Positions 1-8,106 of a stretch of 64,000 nt of DNA are shown in pieces. Location: assembly GCF_008124525.1 (NCBI RefSeq), contig NZ_VNHJ01000004.1, positions 204,769 through 268,768 of the forward strand. The letters run 5' to 3'. The DNA comes from Oceanicella actignis. Lineage in GTDB: Bacteria; Pseudomonadota; Alphaproteobacteria; Rhodobacterales; Rhodobacteraceae. How positions within the stretch are numbered: the first letter of the stretch is position 1; every line of letters begins with the position of its first letter. A model generated the notes under the pieces. That model did no database searches. It was given only the letters and a program-made list of their open reading frames with translations, and was not told the DNA's origin. Made by a program: the position numbers and the translations under genes.

Positions 1-180
1 GCCGAGGTGGCGCGCGACATGCGCCGACGCAGCTTTCTGCGCGGGGGCTACGCGCTGGATGCGGGGCTGACCGAGTTCCTGACGCGCGACGACGGGCTGA
101 CCCCGCTCGAGCGCATGCTGGCGCCAGATCAGCTGGCGGCGCTGGACGCGGCCATGGCAAGCGGCGGAGAGGCGCCATGA
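1..180 (+). CDS. C-terminal fragment, probably a metal ABC transporter permease (partial)
   Basis: An open frame enters from the left edge in frame 1 and stops at TGA 178-180. It gives 59 residues of a hydrophilic C-terminus (AEVARDMRRRSF near the edge, then TEFLTRDDGLTPLERM). The stop overlaps the ATG of the next gene by four bases (ATGA), so the two are probably translationally coupled. Since the next gene is an ABC-3 type permease, and Mn/Zn/Fe uptake systems often carry two permease genes side by side, this is probably the first permease with a cytoplasmic tail. The visible part has no diagnostic motif, so the assignment rests on context only. Confidence 0.5.
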   Translation, partial: AEVARDMRRRSFLRGGYALDAGLTEFLTRDDGLTPLERMLAPDQLAALDAAMASGGEAP

Positions 181-1139
181 TCGATCCCCTGATCGCCGAG
201 ATCTCGAGCCCGGAATTCGTGCAGCTGAGCCTGCCGCCCATGGTCATCGGCGCGCTGGCGGCGATGAGCTGCGCCCTGCCCGGCAACTTTCTGCTGCTGC
301 GCCGGCAGTCGATGCTGGCCGATGCGGTCTCGCATGTGGCGCTGCCCGGCATCGTCGCCGCCTTCCTGCTGACCGGCTCGATGGCCGGCGGAACGATGAT
401 GCTGGGCGCGGGCGCGGCGGCCCTTGTCGCGGCGGGCATGATCGAGGCGGTGCGGCGCGTGGGCCGGCTCGAGCCCGGGGCGGCCATGGGCGTGGTGTTC
501 ACGGCCATGTTCGCGCTGGGGGTGCTGATGCTCGAGCGCACGGGCGCCTCGGGCGTGCATCTGGACGTCGAGCACGCGCTTTACGGCAATCTCGAAAGCC
601 TGATCTGGTTCGACGCGACGGGCTGGAGCTCGGCGGCCGATCCGCGCGCCCTGGCGGGGCTGCCGGCGCCGCTGTGGCGGCTGGCGGCGGCGCTGGCGGC
701 GATGGCGGCGCTGACGCGGCTGTTCTGGAAGGAGCTGACCATCTCGACCTTCGACCCCGGCCATGCGCAGGTCATCGGCGTGCCGGTGCGCGCGCTGAGC
801 CTGGGCCTGACGGGCGCGACCGCGGCGGCGGCGGTGGCGGCCTTCGACGCGGTGGGCTCGATCCTGGTCATCGCCATGTTCATCTGCCCGCCCGCGGCGG
901 CGCGGCTGTGCGCGAACACGCTGTCGCGGCAGGTCTGGCTGAGCATGCTGTTCGCGGCGCTGTCGGCGCTGGTCGGCTATGTGCTGGCTGGCTACGGGCC
1001 GCTGTGGCTGGGGGCGCGCGGCTCGGTCAGCGCGGCGGGGATGATCGCGGTGGTCTCGGGGCTGATCCTGGCGCTGGCCTGCGTGGCCGGGCCGGCGCGG
1101 CGGCGCGCGGGCGGGGCGCTCGGCGCCGAGGGAAGATGA
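177..1139 (+). CDS. Metal ABC transporter permease (ABC-3 family; Mn/Zn/Fe type)
   Basis: This 320-residue, strongly hydrophobic protein has about eight predicted membrane segments, as in the ZnuB/SitD/MntB family. The family hallmark, an acidic residue followed by SH and LPG, appears near residues 48-60 (LADAVSHVALPG). Such permeases form the channel of binding-protein-dependent importers for divalent metals. The gene overlaps the upstream frame by ATGA. The ATPase and binding-protein genes would lie left of the window. The metal cannot be told from the permease alone; manganese or iron (SitD-like) and zinc are all possible. Confidence 0.85.
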   Translation: MIDPLIAEISSPEFVQLSLPPMVIGALAAMSCALPGNFLLLRRQSMLADAVSHVALPGIVAAFLLTGSMAGGTMMLGAGAAALVAAGMIEAVRRVGRLEPGAAMGVVFTAMFALGVLMLERTGASGVHLDVEHALYGNLESLIWFDATGWSSAADPRALAGLPAPLWRLAAALAAMAALTRLFWKELTISTFDPGHAQVIGVPVRALSLGLTGATAAAAVAAFDAVGSILVIAMFICPPAAARLCANTLSRQVWLSMLFAALSALVGYVLAGYGPLWLGARGSVSAAGMIAVVSGLILALACVAGPARRRAGGALGAEGR

Positions 1140-1176
1140 GGGCGCGGGCGGCGGCGATTCCCGCCAAGTCAAGGGC

Positions 1177-1205
1177 TTGACCGTCCGAGCGACTCGGCCT
1201 AGCGT
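1177..1205 (+). promoter_or_regulatory. Candidate sigma-70 promoter for the IalB-family gene
   Basis: TTGACC at 1177-1182 and TAGCGT at 1200-1205 are separated by 17 bases. The -35 is preceded by C, giving the CTTGAC form common in alphaproteobacterial housekeeping promoters. It lies about 220 bases before the ATG at 1425, so it implies a long leader. No other feature was seen in the 1140-1424 spacer. Confidence 0.4.
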
Positions 1206-1424
1206 GCCCTCAGCGATTGGCCGAGCCAGTCCGACAGGGAAGAGACGACATCCGGAAAACCGGTGCGTGAAAGCGGGCGCCGCCCCACGGCGCTCGCGAT
1301 TTCCTGCGCGCATTCGCCGGGCGCGGCGGGCTTTGGCCTTGATTTCGCCGCCGCGCGCGCCCAGACACGAGACGGGCGGCGCCGGCGCCGCTCTTGGCTG
1401 GACAAACTCAGGACGACCGACCCC

Positions 1425-2012
1425 ATGACCTCCACCCTTCGCATCGCGCTCGCCGCGGCGGCCCTCGCCGCAGCCGCCCCCGCCTGGTCGCAGACCGCCG
1501 CGCCCCAGCCGGCCCCCCAGCCCGCCGCGCCGCCGGCGGCGCAGGCCGAGGCGCCCAAGACCGCCCCGGCCGCCCCGCGCGAGGTCGAGGTGGCGCGGCA
1601 TGGCGACTGGCGCGTGGTCTGCGTGCCCGAGGGCAAGCCCTGCGTGATGCTGCAGGACGGCTTCAACGCCCAGGGGCAGAAGATCATGCAGGTGCGCATC
1701 CGCAAGATCCCGCCCCAGCAGACCCAGGCCGGCACGGTCGAGGCGGCCATGCAGGTGGCGGTGCCGCTGGGCGTGCTGCTGCCCGCGGGCGTGCGCATCC
1801 AGATCGACCGCGACAAGCCCCTGGTCGCCGGCTACACCATCTGCGACCGCGGCGGGTGCATCCTGCAGCAGCCGGCGCCGAACCGCCTGATCGCGGCCAT
1901 GAAGAAGGGCGCCAAGGCCACCTTCACCATCGTCGCCCCGCCCAACCGCGAGATCCCGGTGGACATCTCGCTCACCGGCTTCACCGCGGCGTGGAACGCG
2001 CTCGAGCCCTGA
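1425..2012 (+). CDS. Invasion-associated locus B (IalB) family periplasmic protein
   Basis: The start is the ATG at 1425 because a signal peptide follows directly (MTSTLRIALA, an Ala-rich core, then AWSQ near residue 23) and an AGGA lies about ten bases upstream. A longer in-frame start at 1263 would bury that signal. The 195-residue product has a Pro/Ala/Gln-rich linker (about 24-50) and then the IalB fold, with Cys66, Cys73, Cys140 and Cys145 arranged as two likely disulfides. IalB-family proteins are exported; in Bartonella the founding member is linked to erythrocyte invasion, but the family is widespread in free-living alphaproteobacteria and its role there is unclear. It appears to be monocistronic. 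Confidence 0.85.
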   Translation: MTSTLRIALAAAALAAAAPAWSQTAAPQPAPQPAAPPAAQAEAPKTAPAAPREVEVARHGDWRVVCVPEGKPCVMLQDGFNAQGQKIMQVRIRKIPPQQTQAGTVEAAMQVAVPLGVLLPAGVRIQIDRDKPLVAGYTICDRGGCILQQPAPNRLIAAMKKGAKATFTIVAPPNREIPVDISLTGFTAAWNALEP

Positions 2013-2032
2013 CGCGCCCGCGCCCGGCGCGG

Positions 2033-2061
2033 TTGACTTGCCGGGCCGGGCGGCGTATCTG
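2033..2061 (+). promoter_or_regulatory. Sigma-70 promoter of the ffh-rpsP-rimM-trmD-rplS operon
   Basis: TTGACT at 2033-2038 and TATCTG at 2056-2061 are separated by exactly 17 bases. This is a near-consensus promoter for a GC-rich alphaproteobacterium. It is followed by a leader of roughly 145 bases before the ffh ATG at 2213. Confidence 0.6.
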
Positions 2062-2073
2062 ACGCGGGAATCC

Positions 2074-2112
2074 CCGGAAGCCAACGCTTCCGGTCCCCGC
2101 CATGCGCGGGGA
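2074..2112 (+). promoter_or_regulatory. Two tandem stem-loops in the ffh leader
   Basis: Stem 1 is CCGGAAGC (2074-2081) with GCTTCCGG (2086-2093) around a CAAC loop. Stem 2 is TCCCCGC (2094-2100) with GCGGGGA (2106-2112) around a five-base loop. They abut with no spacer and lie just downstream of the predicted promoter, so they would be in the 5' leader. No T-tract follows, so they are not a simple intrinsic terminator. A regulatory or RNA-stability role is inference. Confidence 0.4.
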
Positions 2113-2212
2113 TCGCCGTCGGCCAGCGCGTTGCGCCCGCCGGCGCGAAACCGCTTGCCGACGGCCCAGGGGCCGCGGCGCACCGCAACGTTCGCCTCAA
2201 GGAGGGGCGCCG

Positions 2213-3730
2213 ATGTTCGAGAGCCTTTCAGAGCGCCTTTCGGGCGTGTTCGACAAGCTCACCAGGCAGGGCGCGCTGACCGAGGCCGACGTCTCGGCGG
2301 CGCTGCGCGAGGTGCGCGTGGCGCTGCTCGAGGCGGACGTGTCGCTGCCGGTGGCGCGCGACTTCATCCGTCAGGTGCAGGCCAAGGCCGCCGGCCAGGC
2401 GGTCACGCGCTCGGTGACGCCGGGCCAGCAGGTGGTCAAGATCGTCCATGACGAGCTGGTGGCCATGCTGGCGGGCGACGAGGGCGAGATCGGCGCCCTG
2501 CGCATCGACAGCCCGCCCGCGCCGGTGCTGATGGTCGGCCTTCAGGGCTCGGGCAAGACGACCACCACCGCCAAGCTCGCCCGCCGCCTGAAGGAGAAGG
2601 ACCGCAAGAAGGTCCTGATGGCCTCGCTCGACACGCGCCGCCCCGCGGCGATGGAGCAGCTGGCCGTGCTGGGCGCGCAGATCGGGGTGGACGTGCTGCC
2701 CATCGTGCCCGGCGAAACGCCGGTGCAGATCGCCCGGCGCGCGCGCCAGCAGGCCATGCTGGGGGGCTACGACGTCTACCTGCTCGACACCGCCGGGCGC
2801 CTGTCCATCGACGACGAGCTGATGGCCGAGGTCGAGGCCGTGCGCGACGAGGTCAAGCCGCGCGAGACGCTGCTGGTCGTCGACGGCCTGACCGGCCAGG
2901 ACGCGGTGCACACGGCCGAGAATTTCGACCGCCGCATCGGCGTCACCGGCGTCGTGCTGACGCGCATGGACGGCGACGGGCGCGGCGGCGCGGCGCTGTC
3001 GATGCGCGCCGTCACCGGCAAGCCGATCAAGTTCGTCGGCCTGGGCGAGAAGATGGACGCGCTCGAGGAATTCCACCCCGAGCGCGTGGCCGGCCGCATC
3101 CTGGGCATGGGCGACATCGTCAGCCTGGTCGAGAAGGCGCAGGAGACGATCGAGCAGGAAGAGGCCGAGCGCATGATGAAGCGGTTCCGTCAGGGCCGCT
3201 TCGACATGAACGACCTCAAGACCCAGCTCGAGCAGATGCTGCGCATGGGCGGCGTCGGCGGCCTGATGTCCATGCTGCCGGGCATGGGCAAGATGCAGAA
3301 GCAGCTGGACGCCGCGGGCCTCGACGACAAGGTGCTGCGGCGCCAGATCGCCATCATCCAGTCCATGACCAAGGCCGAGCGCCGCAACCCCCAGATCATG
3401 CAGGCCAGCCGCAAGAAGCGCGTGGCCAGGGGCTGCGGGCTCGAGGTCTCGGACGTCAACAAGCTTCTGAAGATGCACCGCCAGATGGCGGACATGATGA
3501 AGAAAATGGGCAAGATGGGCAAGAAGGGCCTGCTGCGCGGCGGCCTTGGCGCGCTGCTGGGCAAGGGCGCGCCGGCGCCCGACGCGGCGGGCCTTCCGCC
3601 CGGGCTGGCGCCCGGCGCGACGCCCCCGGGCCTGCCGGGCGGTCTGCCGGGCGGGCTGCCCGGTCTGGGCGGCGGGGCGCTGCCGCCGGGCCTTGCGGGC
3701 CTGACGCGCGGAGCGGGCAAGAAGAAATGA
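2213..3730 (+). CDS. ffh: Signal recognition particle protein Ffh
   Basis: The 505-residue SRP GTPase has an N domain, a G domain with the P-loop GLQGSGKTTTT, then DTAGRL and TRMDGDGRGG, and a Met-rich M domain that binds SRP RNA and signal sequences. Together with FtsY it targets nascent membrane and secreted proteins to the translocon. The start at 2213 is set by AAGGAGG at 2199-2205; a longer frame from 2102 has no ribosome site. It is longer than the roughly 450-residue E. coli protein because of a Gly/Pro/Leu-rich C-terminal tail (PGLPGGLPGG type). It opens the SRP/ribosome operon and overlaps the chorismate mutase gene by ATGA. Confidence 0.97.
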   Translation: MFESLSERLSGVFDKLTRQGALTEADVSAALREVRVALLEADVSLPVARDFIRQVQAKAAGQAVTRSVTPGQQVVKIVHDELVAMLAGDEGEIGALRIDSPPAPVLMVGLQGSGKTTTTAKLARRLKEKDRKKVLMASLDTRRPAAMEQLAVLGAQIGVDVLPIVPGETPVQIARRARQQAMLGGYDVYLLDTAGRLSIDDELMAEVEAVRDEVKPRETLLVVDGLTGQDAVHTAENFDRRIGVTGVVLTRMDGDGRGGAALSMRAVTGKPIKFVGLGEKMDALEEFHPERVAGRILGMGDIVSLVEKAQETIEQEEAERMMKRFRQGRFDMNDLKTQLEQMLRMGGVGGLMSMLPGMGKMQKQLDAAGLDDKVLRRQIAIIQSMTKAERRNPQIMQASRKKRVARGCGLEVSDVNKLLKMHRQMADMMKKMGKMGKKGLLRGGLGALLGKGAPAPDAAGLPPGLAPGATPPGLPGGLPGGLPGLGGGALPPGLAGLTRGAGKKK

Positions 3731-4032
3731 GCGAAATGCACAACGACGCCGCCCGCGCGCAGCAGCTTCTGGCCGCCTACCGCGCCGACATCGACAATCT
3801 GGACGCGATCCTGGTCTACACCCTGGCCCAGCGCTTCAAGGCGACCAAGGCGGTCGGGCGGCTCAAGGCCGAGCACGACCTGCCCCCCGCCGACCCCGCC
3901 CGCGAAGAGCGCCAGATCGCCCGCCTGCAGAAGCTGGCGCAGGACGCCGACCTGGACCCCGAATTCGCGAAGAAGTTCCTGAACTTCATCATTCAGGAAG
4001 TCATTCGCCACCACGAGCAGATGCAGAAATAG
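3727..4032 (+). CDS. Chorismate mutase (AroQ type II)
   Basis: This 101-residue all-helical protein matches the small monofunctional AroQ-class mutases that convert chorismate to prephenate for Phe and Tyr synthesis. The typical pattern is present: a first helix beginning YRADIDNLDAILV, basic residues around VGRLKAEHDLP, and a C-terminal helix with FIIQEVIRHHEQM. The start overlaps the ffh stop by four bases; an internal ATG at 3736 is an alternative. Its place between ffh and rpsP is characteristic of Rhodobacterales, although it has no functional link to translation. Confidence 0.9.
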   Translation: MSEMHNDAARAQQLLAAYRADIDNLDAILVYTLAQRFKATKAVGRLKAEHDLPPADPAREERQIARLQKLAQDADLDPEFAKKFLNFIIQEVIRHHEQMQK

Positions 4033-4071
4033 GGCCTCGGCCCGCCACCGGTCATCCAAGGAGACACGACA

Positions 4072-4434
4072 ATGGCCATCAAGATCCGCCTCGCCCGCGC
4101 GGGCTCGAAGAAGCGTCCCTTCTACCGCGTCGTCGCCGCCGACAGCCGCGCGCCGCGCGACGGCCGCTTCATCGAGAAGCTGGGCACCTACAACCCGCTC
4201 CTGCCCAAGGACAGCGAGGACCGCGTCAAGCTGAACGTCGAGCGCATCATGGAGTGGATCTCCAAGGGCGCGCAGCCGACCGACCGCGTCTCGCGCTTCC
4301 TCGAGGCGGCGGGCGCCATCGAGAAGAAGCAGCGCGCCAACCTCAAGAAGGGCCAGCCGGGCAAGAAGGCGCAGGAGCGCGCCGCCGCCCGCGCCGAGAA
4401 GGCCGCCGCCGCCGCCGAGGCTTCGGCCGAGTAA
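4072..4434 (+). CDS. rpsP: 30S ribosomal protein bS16
   Basis: The 120-residue protein begins [19 protein letters not shown], the standard bS16 N-terminus, with a good AAGGAGA ribosome site before the ATG at 4072. The core (about residues 1-80) is followed by a Lys/Ala/Glu-rich extension, so it is longer than the 82-residue E. coli protein; such tails are common in alphaproteobacteria. bS16 is an early assembly protein of the small subunit. Confidence 0.97.
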   Translation: MAIKIRLARAGSKKRPFYRVVAADSRAPRDGRFIEKLGTYNPLLPKDSEDRVKLNVERIMEWISKGAQPTDRVSRFLEAAGAIEKKQRANLKKGQPGKKAQERAAARAEKAAAAAEASAE

Positions 4435-4467
4435 GCCCCGCGCGCCCGCGGCGCAAGGAGGCGGCGC

Positions 4468-5100
4468 ATGGACGTCTTTCCCGACGATTTCCGCGCCCGG
4501 CTCGCCGAGCTGATGCGGCTGCGCCGGGACGTTCGCCGCTTCCGCCCCGACCCGGCGCCGGCCGAGGTCATCGAGGCCATGCTCGCGGCCGCGCGCCTCG
4601 CGCCCTCGGTCGGGCTGTCCGAGCCGTGGCGCTTCGTCCACGTCGCCAGCGAAGCGGCCCGCGCCGCGGCGCTGGCGAATTTCCAGCAGGCCAACGCCCG
4701 CGCGCTCGCCGGATATTCGGGCGAGCGCGCGCGCCTTTACGCCGGGCTCAAGCTGTCGGGCATGCGCGAGGCGCCCGTGCAGCTGGCCGTCTTCTGCGAC
4801 GAGAGCACGCCCAAGGGCGCGGGTCTGGGCGCCGCCACCATGCCCGAGACGCGCCGCTACTCGGTGGTGGCGGCGGTGACGAACATGTGGCTGACGGCGC
4901 GCGCCGCGGGGCTGGGCATGGGCTGGGTCTCGATCCTGGACCCCGAGCGGCTGGCGCGCGATCTGGACGTGCCCGCCGACTGGTCGCTGGTGGCCTATCT
5001 GTGCATCGGCTGGCCCGAAGAGAACCTGGAAGAACCCGAGCTTGAACGCGCGGGCTGGGAGTCGCGCGCCCCCGCGCCGCCCCGCCCGCTGGTCCGCTGA
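4468..5100 (+). CDS. bluB: 5,6-dimethylbenzimidazole synthase BluB
   Basis: The 210-residue nitroreductase-fold protein matches BluB, which cleaves reduced FMN with oxygen to make 5,6-dimethylbenzimidazole, the lower ligand of cobalamin. Visible hallmarks are RRDVRRFRPDP near the N-terminus, APSVGLSEPWRFV (about 48-60), a central MPETRRYSVVAAV segment, and GLGMGWVSILDP (about 148-160). The start has AAGGAGG about seven bases upstream. The gene sits inside the ribosomal operon between rpsP and rimM with no cobalamin gene beside it. A general nitroreductase is the alternative, but the SVGLSEPWRF segment favours BluB. Confidence 0.88.
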   Translation: MDVFPDDFRARLAELMRLRRDVRRFRPDPAPAEVIEAMLAAARLAPSVGLSEPWRFVHVASEAARAAALANFQQANARALAGYSGERARLYAGLKLSGMREAPVQLAVFCDESTPKGAGLGAATMPETRRYSVVAAVTNMWLTARAAGLGMGWVSILDPERLARDLDVPADWSLVAYLCIGWPEENLEEPELERAGWESRAPAPPRPLVR

Positions 5101-5151
5101 CCGCGCCGGTCCCCGCCGCGCGCGGGGCCGCCCCGCAAGGAGACGACGCCC

Positions 5152-5787
5152 ATGACCGCATCCAAGGCGCATGACGACGCCCCCGCCGGACATGTCTGCG
5201 TCGGCGCCGTGGCCGGCGCCTATGGCGTGCGCGGCGAGGTGCGGCTCAAATCCTTCTGCGCCGAGCCCGCCGCCATCGCCGACTATGCGCCGCTGGTCGC
5301 CGCCGACGGGCGCAGCTTTTCGGTCACGCTGATCCGGCCGCTCAAGGACGGCTACGCCGCGCGCCTGTCGGGCGTGAGCACGCGCGAGCAGGCCGAGGCG
5401 CTGCGCGGGCTGCGCCTTTACGCCCCGCGCGAGCGGCTGCCCTCGTTGCCCGAGGACGAATTCTACCACGCCGACCTCATCGGACTCGAGGTGGTCAGCG
5501 TCGGCGGCGCCCCCCTTGGGCGGGTGATCGCGGTGCATGACCACGGCGCGGGCGACTTTCTCGAGATCGCCGGGCCGGGGCTGACGCACACCGCCCTTCT
5601 GCCCTTCACCCGCGAGGCGGCGCCGACGGTGGATCTTGCCGCCGGGCGCATCGTGGCCGACCCGCCCGAGGGGGTCTTCCCCGCCCGCGGCGACGGCGCG
5701 GACGCCGCCCACGGGGCCGACGACGCGGGCGCTGGCGGCGACGCGCCCGACGCGCTCGACGCGCGCGACGGGGGCGACGGGGCATGA
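5152..5787 (+). CDS. rimM: Ribosome maturation factor RimM
   Basis: RimM binds bS16/uS19 regions and aids 16S rRNA processing. The protein has the N-terminal beta-barrel domain ([19 protein letters not shown], about 18-36) and the PRC-barrel half ([13 protein letters not shown], about 103-115). It is 211 residues, about 30 longer than E. coli RimM, because of an Asp/Ala/Gly-rich tail after residue 178 ([20 protein letters not shown]). An AAGGAG site precedes the ATG. The stop overlaps the trmD start by four bases. Confidence 0.95.
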   Translation: MTASKAHDDAPAGHVCVGAVAGAYGVRGEVRLKSFCAEPAAIADYAPLVAADGRSFSVTLIRPLKDGYAARLSGVSTREQAEALRGLRLYAPRERLPSLPEDEFYHADLIGLEVVSVGGAPLGRVIAVHDHGAGDFLEIAGPGLTHTALLPFTREAAPTVDLAAGRIVADPPEGVFPARGDGADAAHGADDAGAGGDAPDALDARDGGDGA

Positions 5788-6584
5788 AGGCGCCCGCCCC
5801 CGGCGTCTGGACCGCGCGGGTGCTGACGCTGTTTCCGCAGATGTTCCCCGGCCCGCTCGGCATGTCGCTGACCGGCCGGGCGCTGGAGCGCGGGCTGTGG
5901 GCGCTCGAGCCCATCGACATCCGCGACTTCGCCTTCGACCGCCACCGCTCGGTGGACGCGCCGCCGGCGGGGGGCGGGCCGGGCATGGTCATGCGTCCCG
6001 ACGTGGTGGCGGCGGCCATCGACCACGCCGATGCGGGGCTGTCGCGCGAAGAATGGCCGGTCATCTACCTGTCGCCGCGCGGGCGGCGCTTCGATCAGGC
6101 CATGGCGCGGCGCCTTGCGGCCTGCCGGGGCGCGACGCTGCTTTGCGGCCGTTTCGAGGGCGTGGACCAGCGCGTTCTGGACGCGCGCGGCGTCGAGGAG
6201 GTGTCGCTGGGCGATTTCGTGCTGACGGGCGGAGAAATTCCCGCCATGGCATTGATCGACGCCACGGTTCGGCTTATACCCCGCGTTCTCGGGAACGCCG
6301 AGTCGACGCAGGAGGAATCGTTCTCTTCCGGTCTGCTCGAACACCCGCAGTATACGAGGCCGACGGAATGGGAAGGCCGCGCGATACCGGAGGTGCTCCT
6401 CTCCGGCCATCACGCGAAGATCGCCGCCTGGCGGCGCGCCCAGTCCGAACGCCTGACCAAGGAACGTCGTCCCGACCTCTGGCGGGCCCTGTCGGAAGGC
6501 AGCGCGGACCCGGAAGGAGAGGCAGAGCTCTCGGACGCGAAAACCTCCGCCGCGACAGGCGGGCAGAAGAAGGACGAACGCTGA
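5784..6584 (+). CDS. trmD: tRNA (guanine-37-N1)-methyltransferase TrmD
   Basis: TrmD uses S-adenosylmethionine to methylate G37 of tRNAs and prevents +1 frameshifting. The trefoil-knot SPOUT signature is clear: [11 protein letters not shown] (about 62-72), [10 protein letters not shown] (about 95-104), [10 protein letters not shown] (about 119-128) and the knot segment [14 protein letters not shown]. The 266-residue length is normal. It overlaps rimM by ATGA and rplS by one base (TGATG), so it is translationally coupled on both sides. Confidence 0.97.
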   Translation: MKAPAPGVWTARVLTLFPQMFPGPLGMSLTGRALERGLWALEPIDIRDFAFDRHRSVDAPPAGGGPGMVMRPDVVAAAIDHADAGLSREEWPVIYLSPRGRRFDQAMARRLAACRGATLLCGRFEGVDQRVLDARGVEEVSLGDFVLTGGEIPAMALIDATVRLIPRVLGNAESTQEESFSSGLLEHPQYTRPTEWEGRAIPEVLLSGHHAKIAAWRRAQSERLTKERRPDLWRALSEGSADPEGEAELSDAKTSAATGGQKKDER

Positions 6585-6958
6585 TGAACCTGCTTCAGCA
6601 GATCGAGGCCGAGCACATCAAGGAGCTTGGCAAGGACATCCCCGATTTCGCCCCGGGCGACACGGTGCGCGTGGGCTTCAAGGTGACCGAGGGCAACCGC
6701 ACCCGCGTCCAGAACTACGAGGGCGTGTGCATCGCGCGCAATGGCGGCTCGGGCCTGGGCGCGTCCTTCACCGTGCGCAAGATCTCGTTCGGCGAGGGCG
6801 TCGAGCGCGTGTTCCCGCTGCACTCGCCGCTGATCGACAGCATCACCGTGGTGCGCCGCGGCAAGGTGCGCCGCGCCAAGCTCTACTACCTGCGCGCGCG
6901 CCGCGGCAAATCGGCCCGCATCGCCGAGCGCAGCAACTACAAGCCCAAGGAAGACTGA
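6584..6958 (+). CDS. rplS: 50S ribosomal protein bL19
   Basis: The 124-residue protein starts [15 protein letters not shown] and contains [25 protein letters not shown] and [10 protein letters not shown], all typical of bL19 at the 30S-50S interface. The ATG at 6584 shares one base with the trmD stop. It is the last gene of the ffh operon and is followed by a strong terminator. Confidence 0.97.
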   Translation: MNLLQQIEAEHIKELGKDIPDFAPGDTVRVGFKVTEGNRTRVQNYEGVCIARNGGSGLGASFTVRKISFGEGVERVFPLHSPLIDSITVVRRGKVRRAKLYYLRARRGKSARIAERSNYKPKED

Positions 6959-6999
6959 GCCTTCCAGGGCATGGCGGCGCCCGCGCGGCGCCCGTCTTC

Positions 7000-7031
7000 G
7001 CGGCGCCCCCTGTGGGCGCCGCGCGCGTTTT
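7000..7031 (+). terminator. Intrinsic terminator of the ffh-rplS operon
   Basis: The arms GCGGCGCCC (7000-7008) and GGGCGCCGC (7014-7022) enclose a five-base loop, followed by GCGCG and TTTT at 7028-7031. It lies 41 bases after the rplS stop and ends the co-directional run. Confidence 0.75.
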
Positions 7032-7039
7032 GAGCGGCA

Positions 7040-7400
7040 TTCGGGGTGCGCGCGTTTAGCGCTGCGCGCGTTCCGGGCCGCAGGCGTTCCGGGCCGCGCG
7101 CGTTCGGGGCTGCGCCGGCGCCGCAGGCCGGGCGCTTGGGGCTGCGTTCGGGGCCGCGCGCGTTTGGGGCTACGCTCAAGCCGAGCGGCGTGCGCGCTGG
7201 GCTGCGCGCCAGCCAGGCCGCGGGCGTGCGGGGCCGCGCGTTTTGGCCTGCGCCAGCGCTCGGCTGCGTGCGTTGCAGGCGGCGCAGCGTCCCGGCCGCG
7301 GACGTGCGGAGCGGCGCAGGGTCCGAGCTGCGCGGGCGCGTCTTCGGGGCCGGGAGCGACGGGTGTGTCCCCGGGGCCGCCGCGCGCCTTGCGGGGCCGA
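7040..7400. repeat. GC-rich degenerate repeat spacer between rplS and the Lrp-type gene
   Basis: The 6959-7489 spacer carries no credible gene. It is built of variations on a G-rich motif. The best pair is a 29-base unit beginning GTTC and ending GGGGCT(G/A)CG at 7086-7114 and again at 7146-7174, exactly 60 bases apart with three mismatches. More decayed copies (GGGCCGCGCG plus T-rich steps) continue to about 7400. A minus-strand frame here reads a repeated NARGPER peptide, but it overlaps the regulator gene and has no ribosome site, so I treat the region as non-coding. Confidence 0.55.
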
Positions 7401-7489
7401 AGCCTTGCGCCAAGGCGCGACGCGCCCCGCGCCGCGTCCTTCCCCGCCGCCTGACCCGCCCCATCAGGGCCGGACGCCCCCGGCGGCGC

Positions 7490-7975
7490 TCAGATCGGCA
7501 GGGCCAGGGTGTTCTTGACCTCGCGCAGGGCGAAGTTCGACTGCACATGGCTCACATGCGGCAGGTGCAGGATCGAGACCTTGACCACCTGCTCGTACTC
7601 CTTCACCGAGCGCACCAGCACGCGCAGGATGTAGTCGTTCTCGCCCGCCAGCGAGTAGCATTGCAGGATCTCGGGAAGGCGCCGGGCGGCCTCCTCGAAG
7701 GCGTTGAGCGCCTCTTCGTCGTGATGCGTCAGCCGCACCAGGCAGAAGACCGACACCTCGAAGCCCAGCGCGTCGGGGTCCAGCAGCACGGCGCGGCCGC
7801 GGATGACGCCGGCTTCCTCCATCTGCTTGATGCGCCGCCAGCAGGGGGTGTGCGACAGGCCCACGCGCTCGCCCACCTCGGCCACGGTCAGCGCCGGCTC
7901 GCTCTGGAGCACGCGCAGGATGCGCAGATCGGCGTCGTCGAGGGTGCGCGGCGCGGCGCGGCGCGGGGCGCTCAT
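7490..7975 (-). CDS. Lrp/AsnC family transcriptional regulator
   Basis: The 161-residue protein has an N-terminal winged helix (DADLRILRVLQSEPALTV, then the recognition helix in VGLSHTPCWRRIKQMEEAGV) and a C-terminal RAM ligand-binding domain (VFCLVRLTHHDEEALNAFEE onward). Family members bind amino acids or their keto acids and act locally or globally. It lies downstream of and on the same strand as the indolepyruvate oxidoreductase gene, suggesting it senses an aromatic amino acid or its keto acid and controls that gene. The ATG at 7975 is the only sensible start; the open frame upstream of it is a shadow of the neighbour. Confidence 0.92.
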   Translation of the reverse strand: MSAPRRAAPRTLDDADLRILRVLQSEPALTVAEVGERVGLSHTPCWRRIKQMEEAGVIRGRAVLLDPDALGFEVSVFCLVRLTHHDEEALNAFEEAARRLPEILQCYSLAGENDYILRVLVRSVKEYEQVVKVSILHLPHVSHVQSNFALREVKNTLALPI

Positions 7976-8106
7976 GGCCCCGCGCTCCGGGGCGGGGTGG
8001 GCCGGTGGGTCATGGCGCGTCTCCTGGCGCGGCGAGGGACAGGCCGTCGGGCTTGGCGTCCAGAATGCACCCGCCCCGGCGCGCAGGCAAGCGCCGGGGC
8101 GCGCCG

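Noticed and set aside
2013..2212. Possible SRP (4.5S) RNA upstream of ffh
   Set aside because: The conserved [23 protein letters not shown] core of SRP RNA is absent; only two simple stem-loops are seen.
6937..7548. Minus-strand frame of 203 residues with repeated NARGPER peptide
   Set aside because: It overlaps the 3' end of the Lrp-type gene and the end of rplS, lacks a ribosome site, and its composition follows the GC-rich repeat, so I treat it as spacer.
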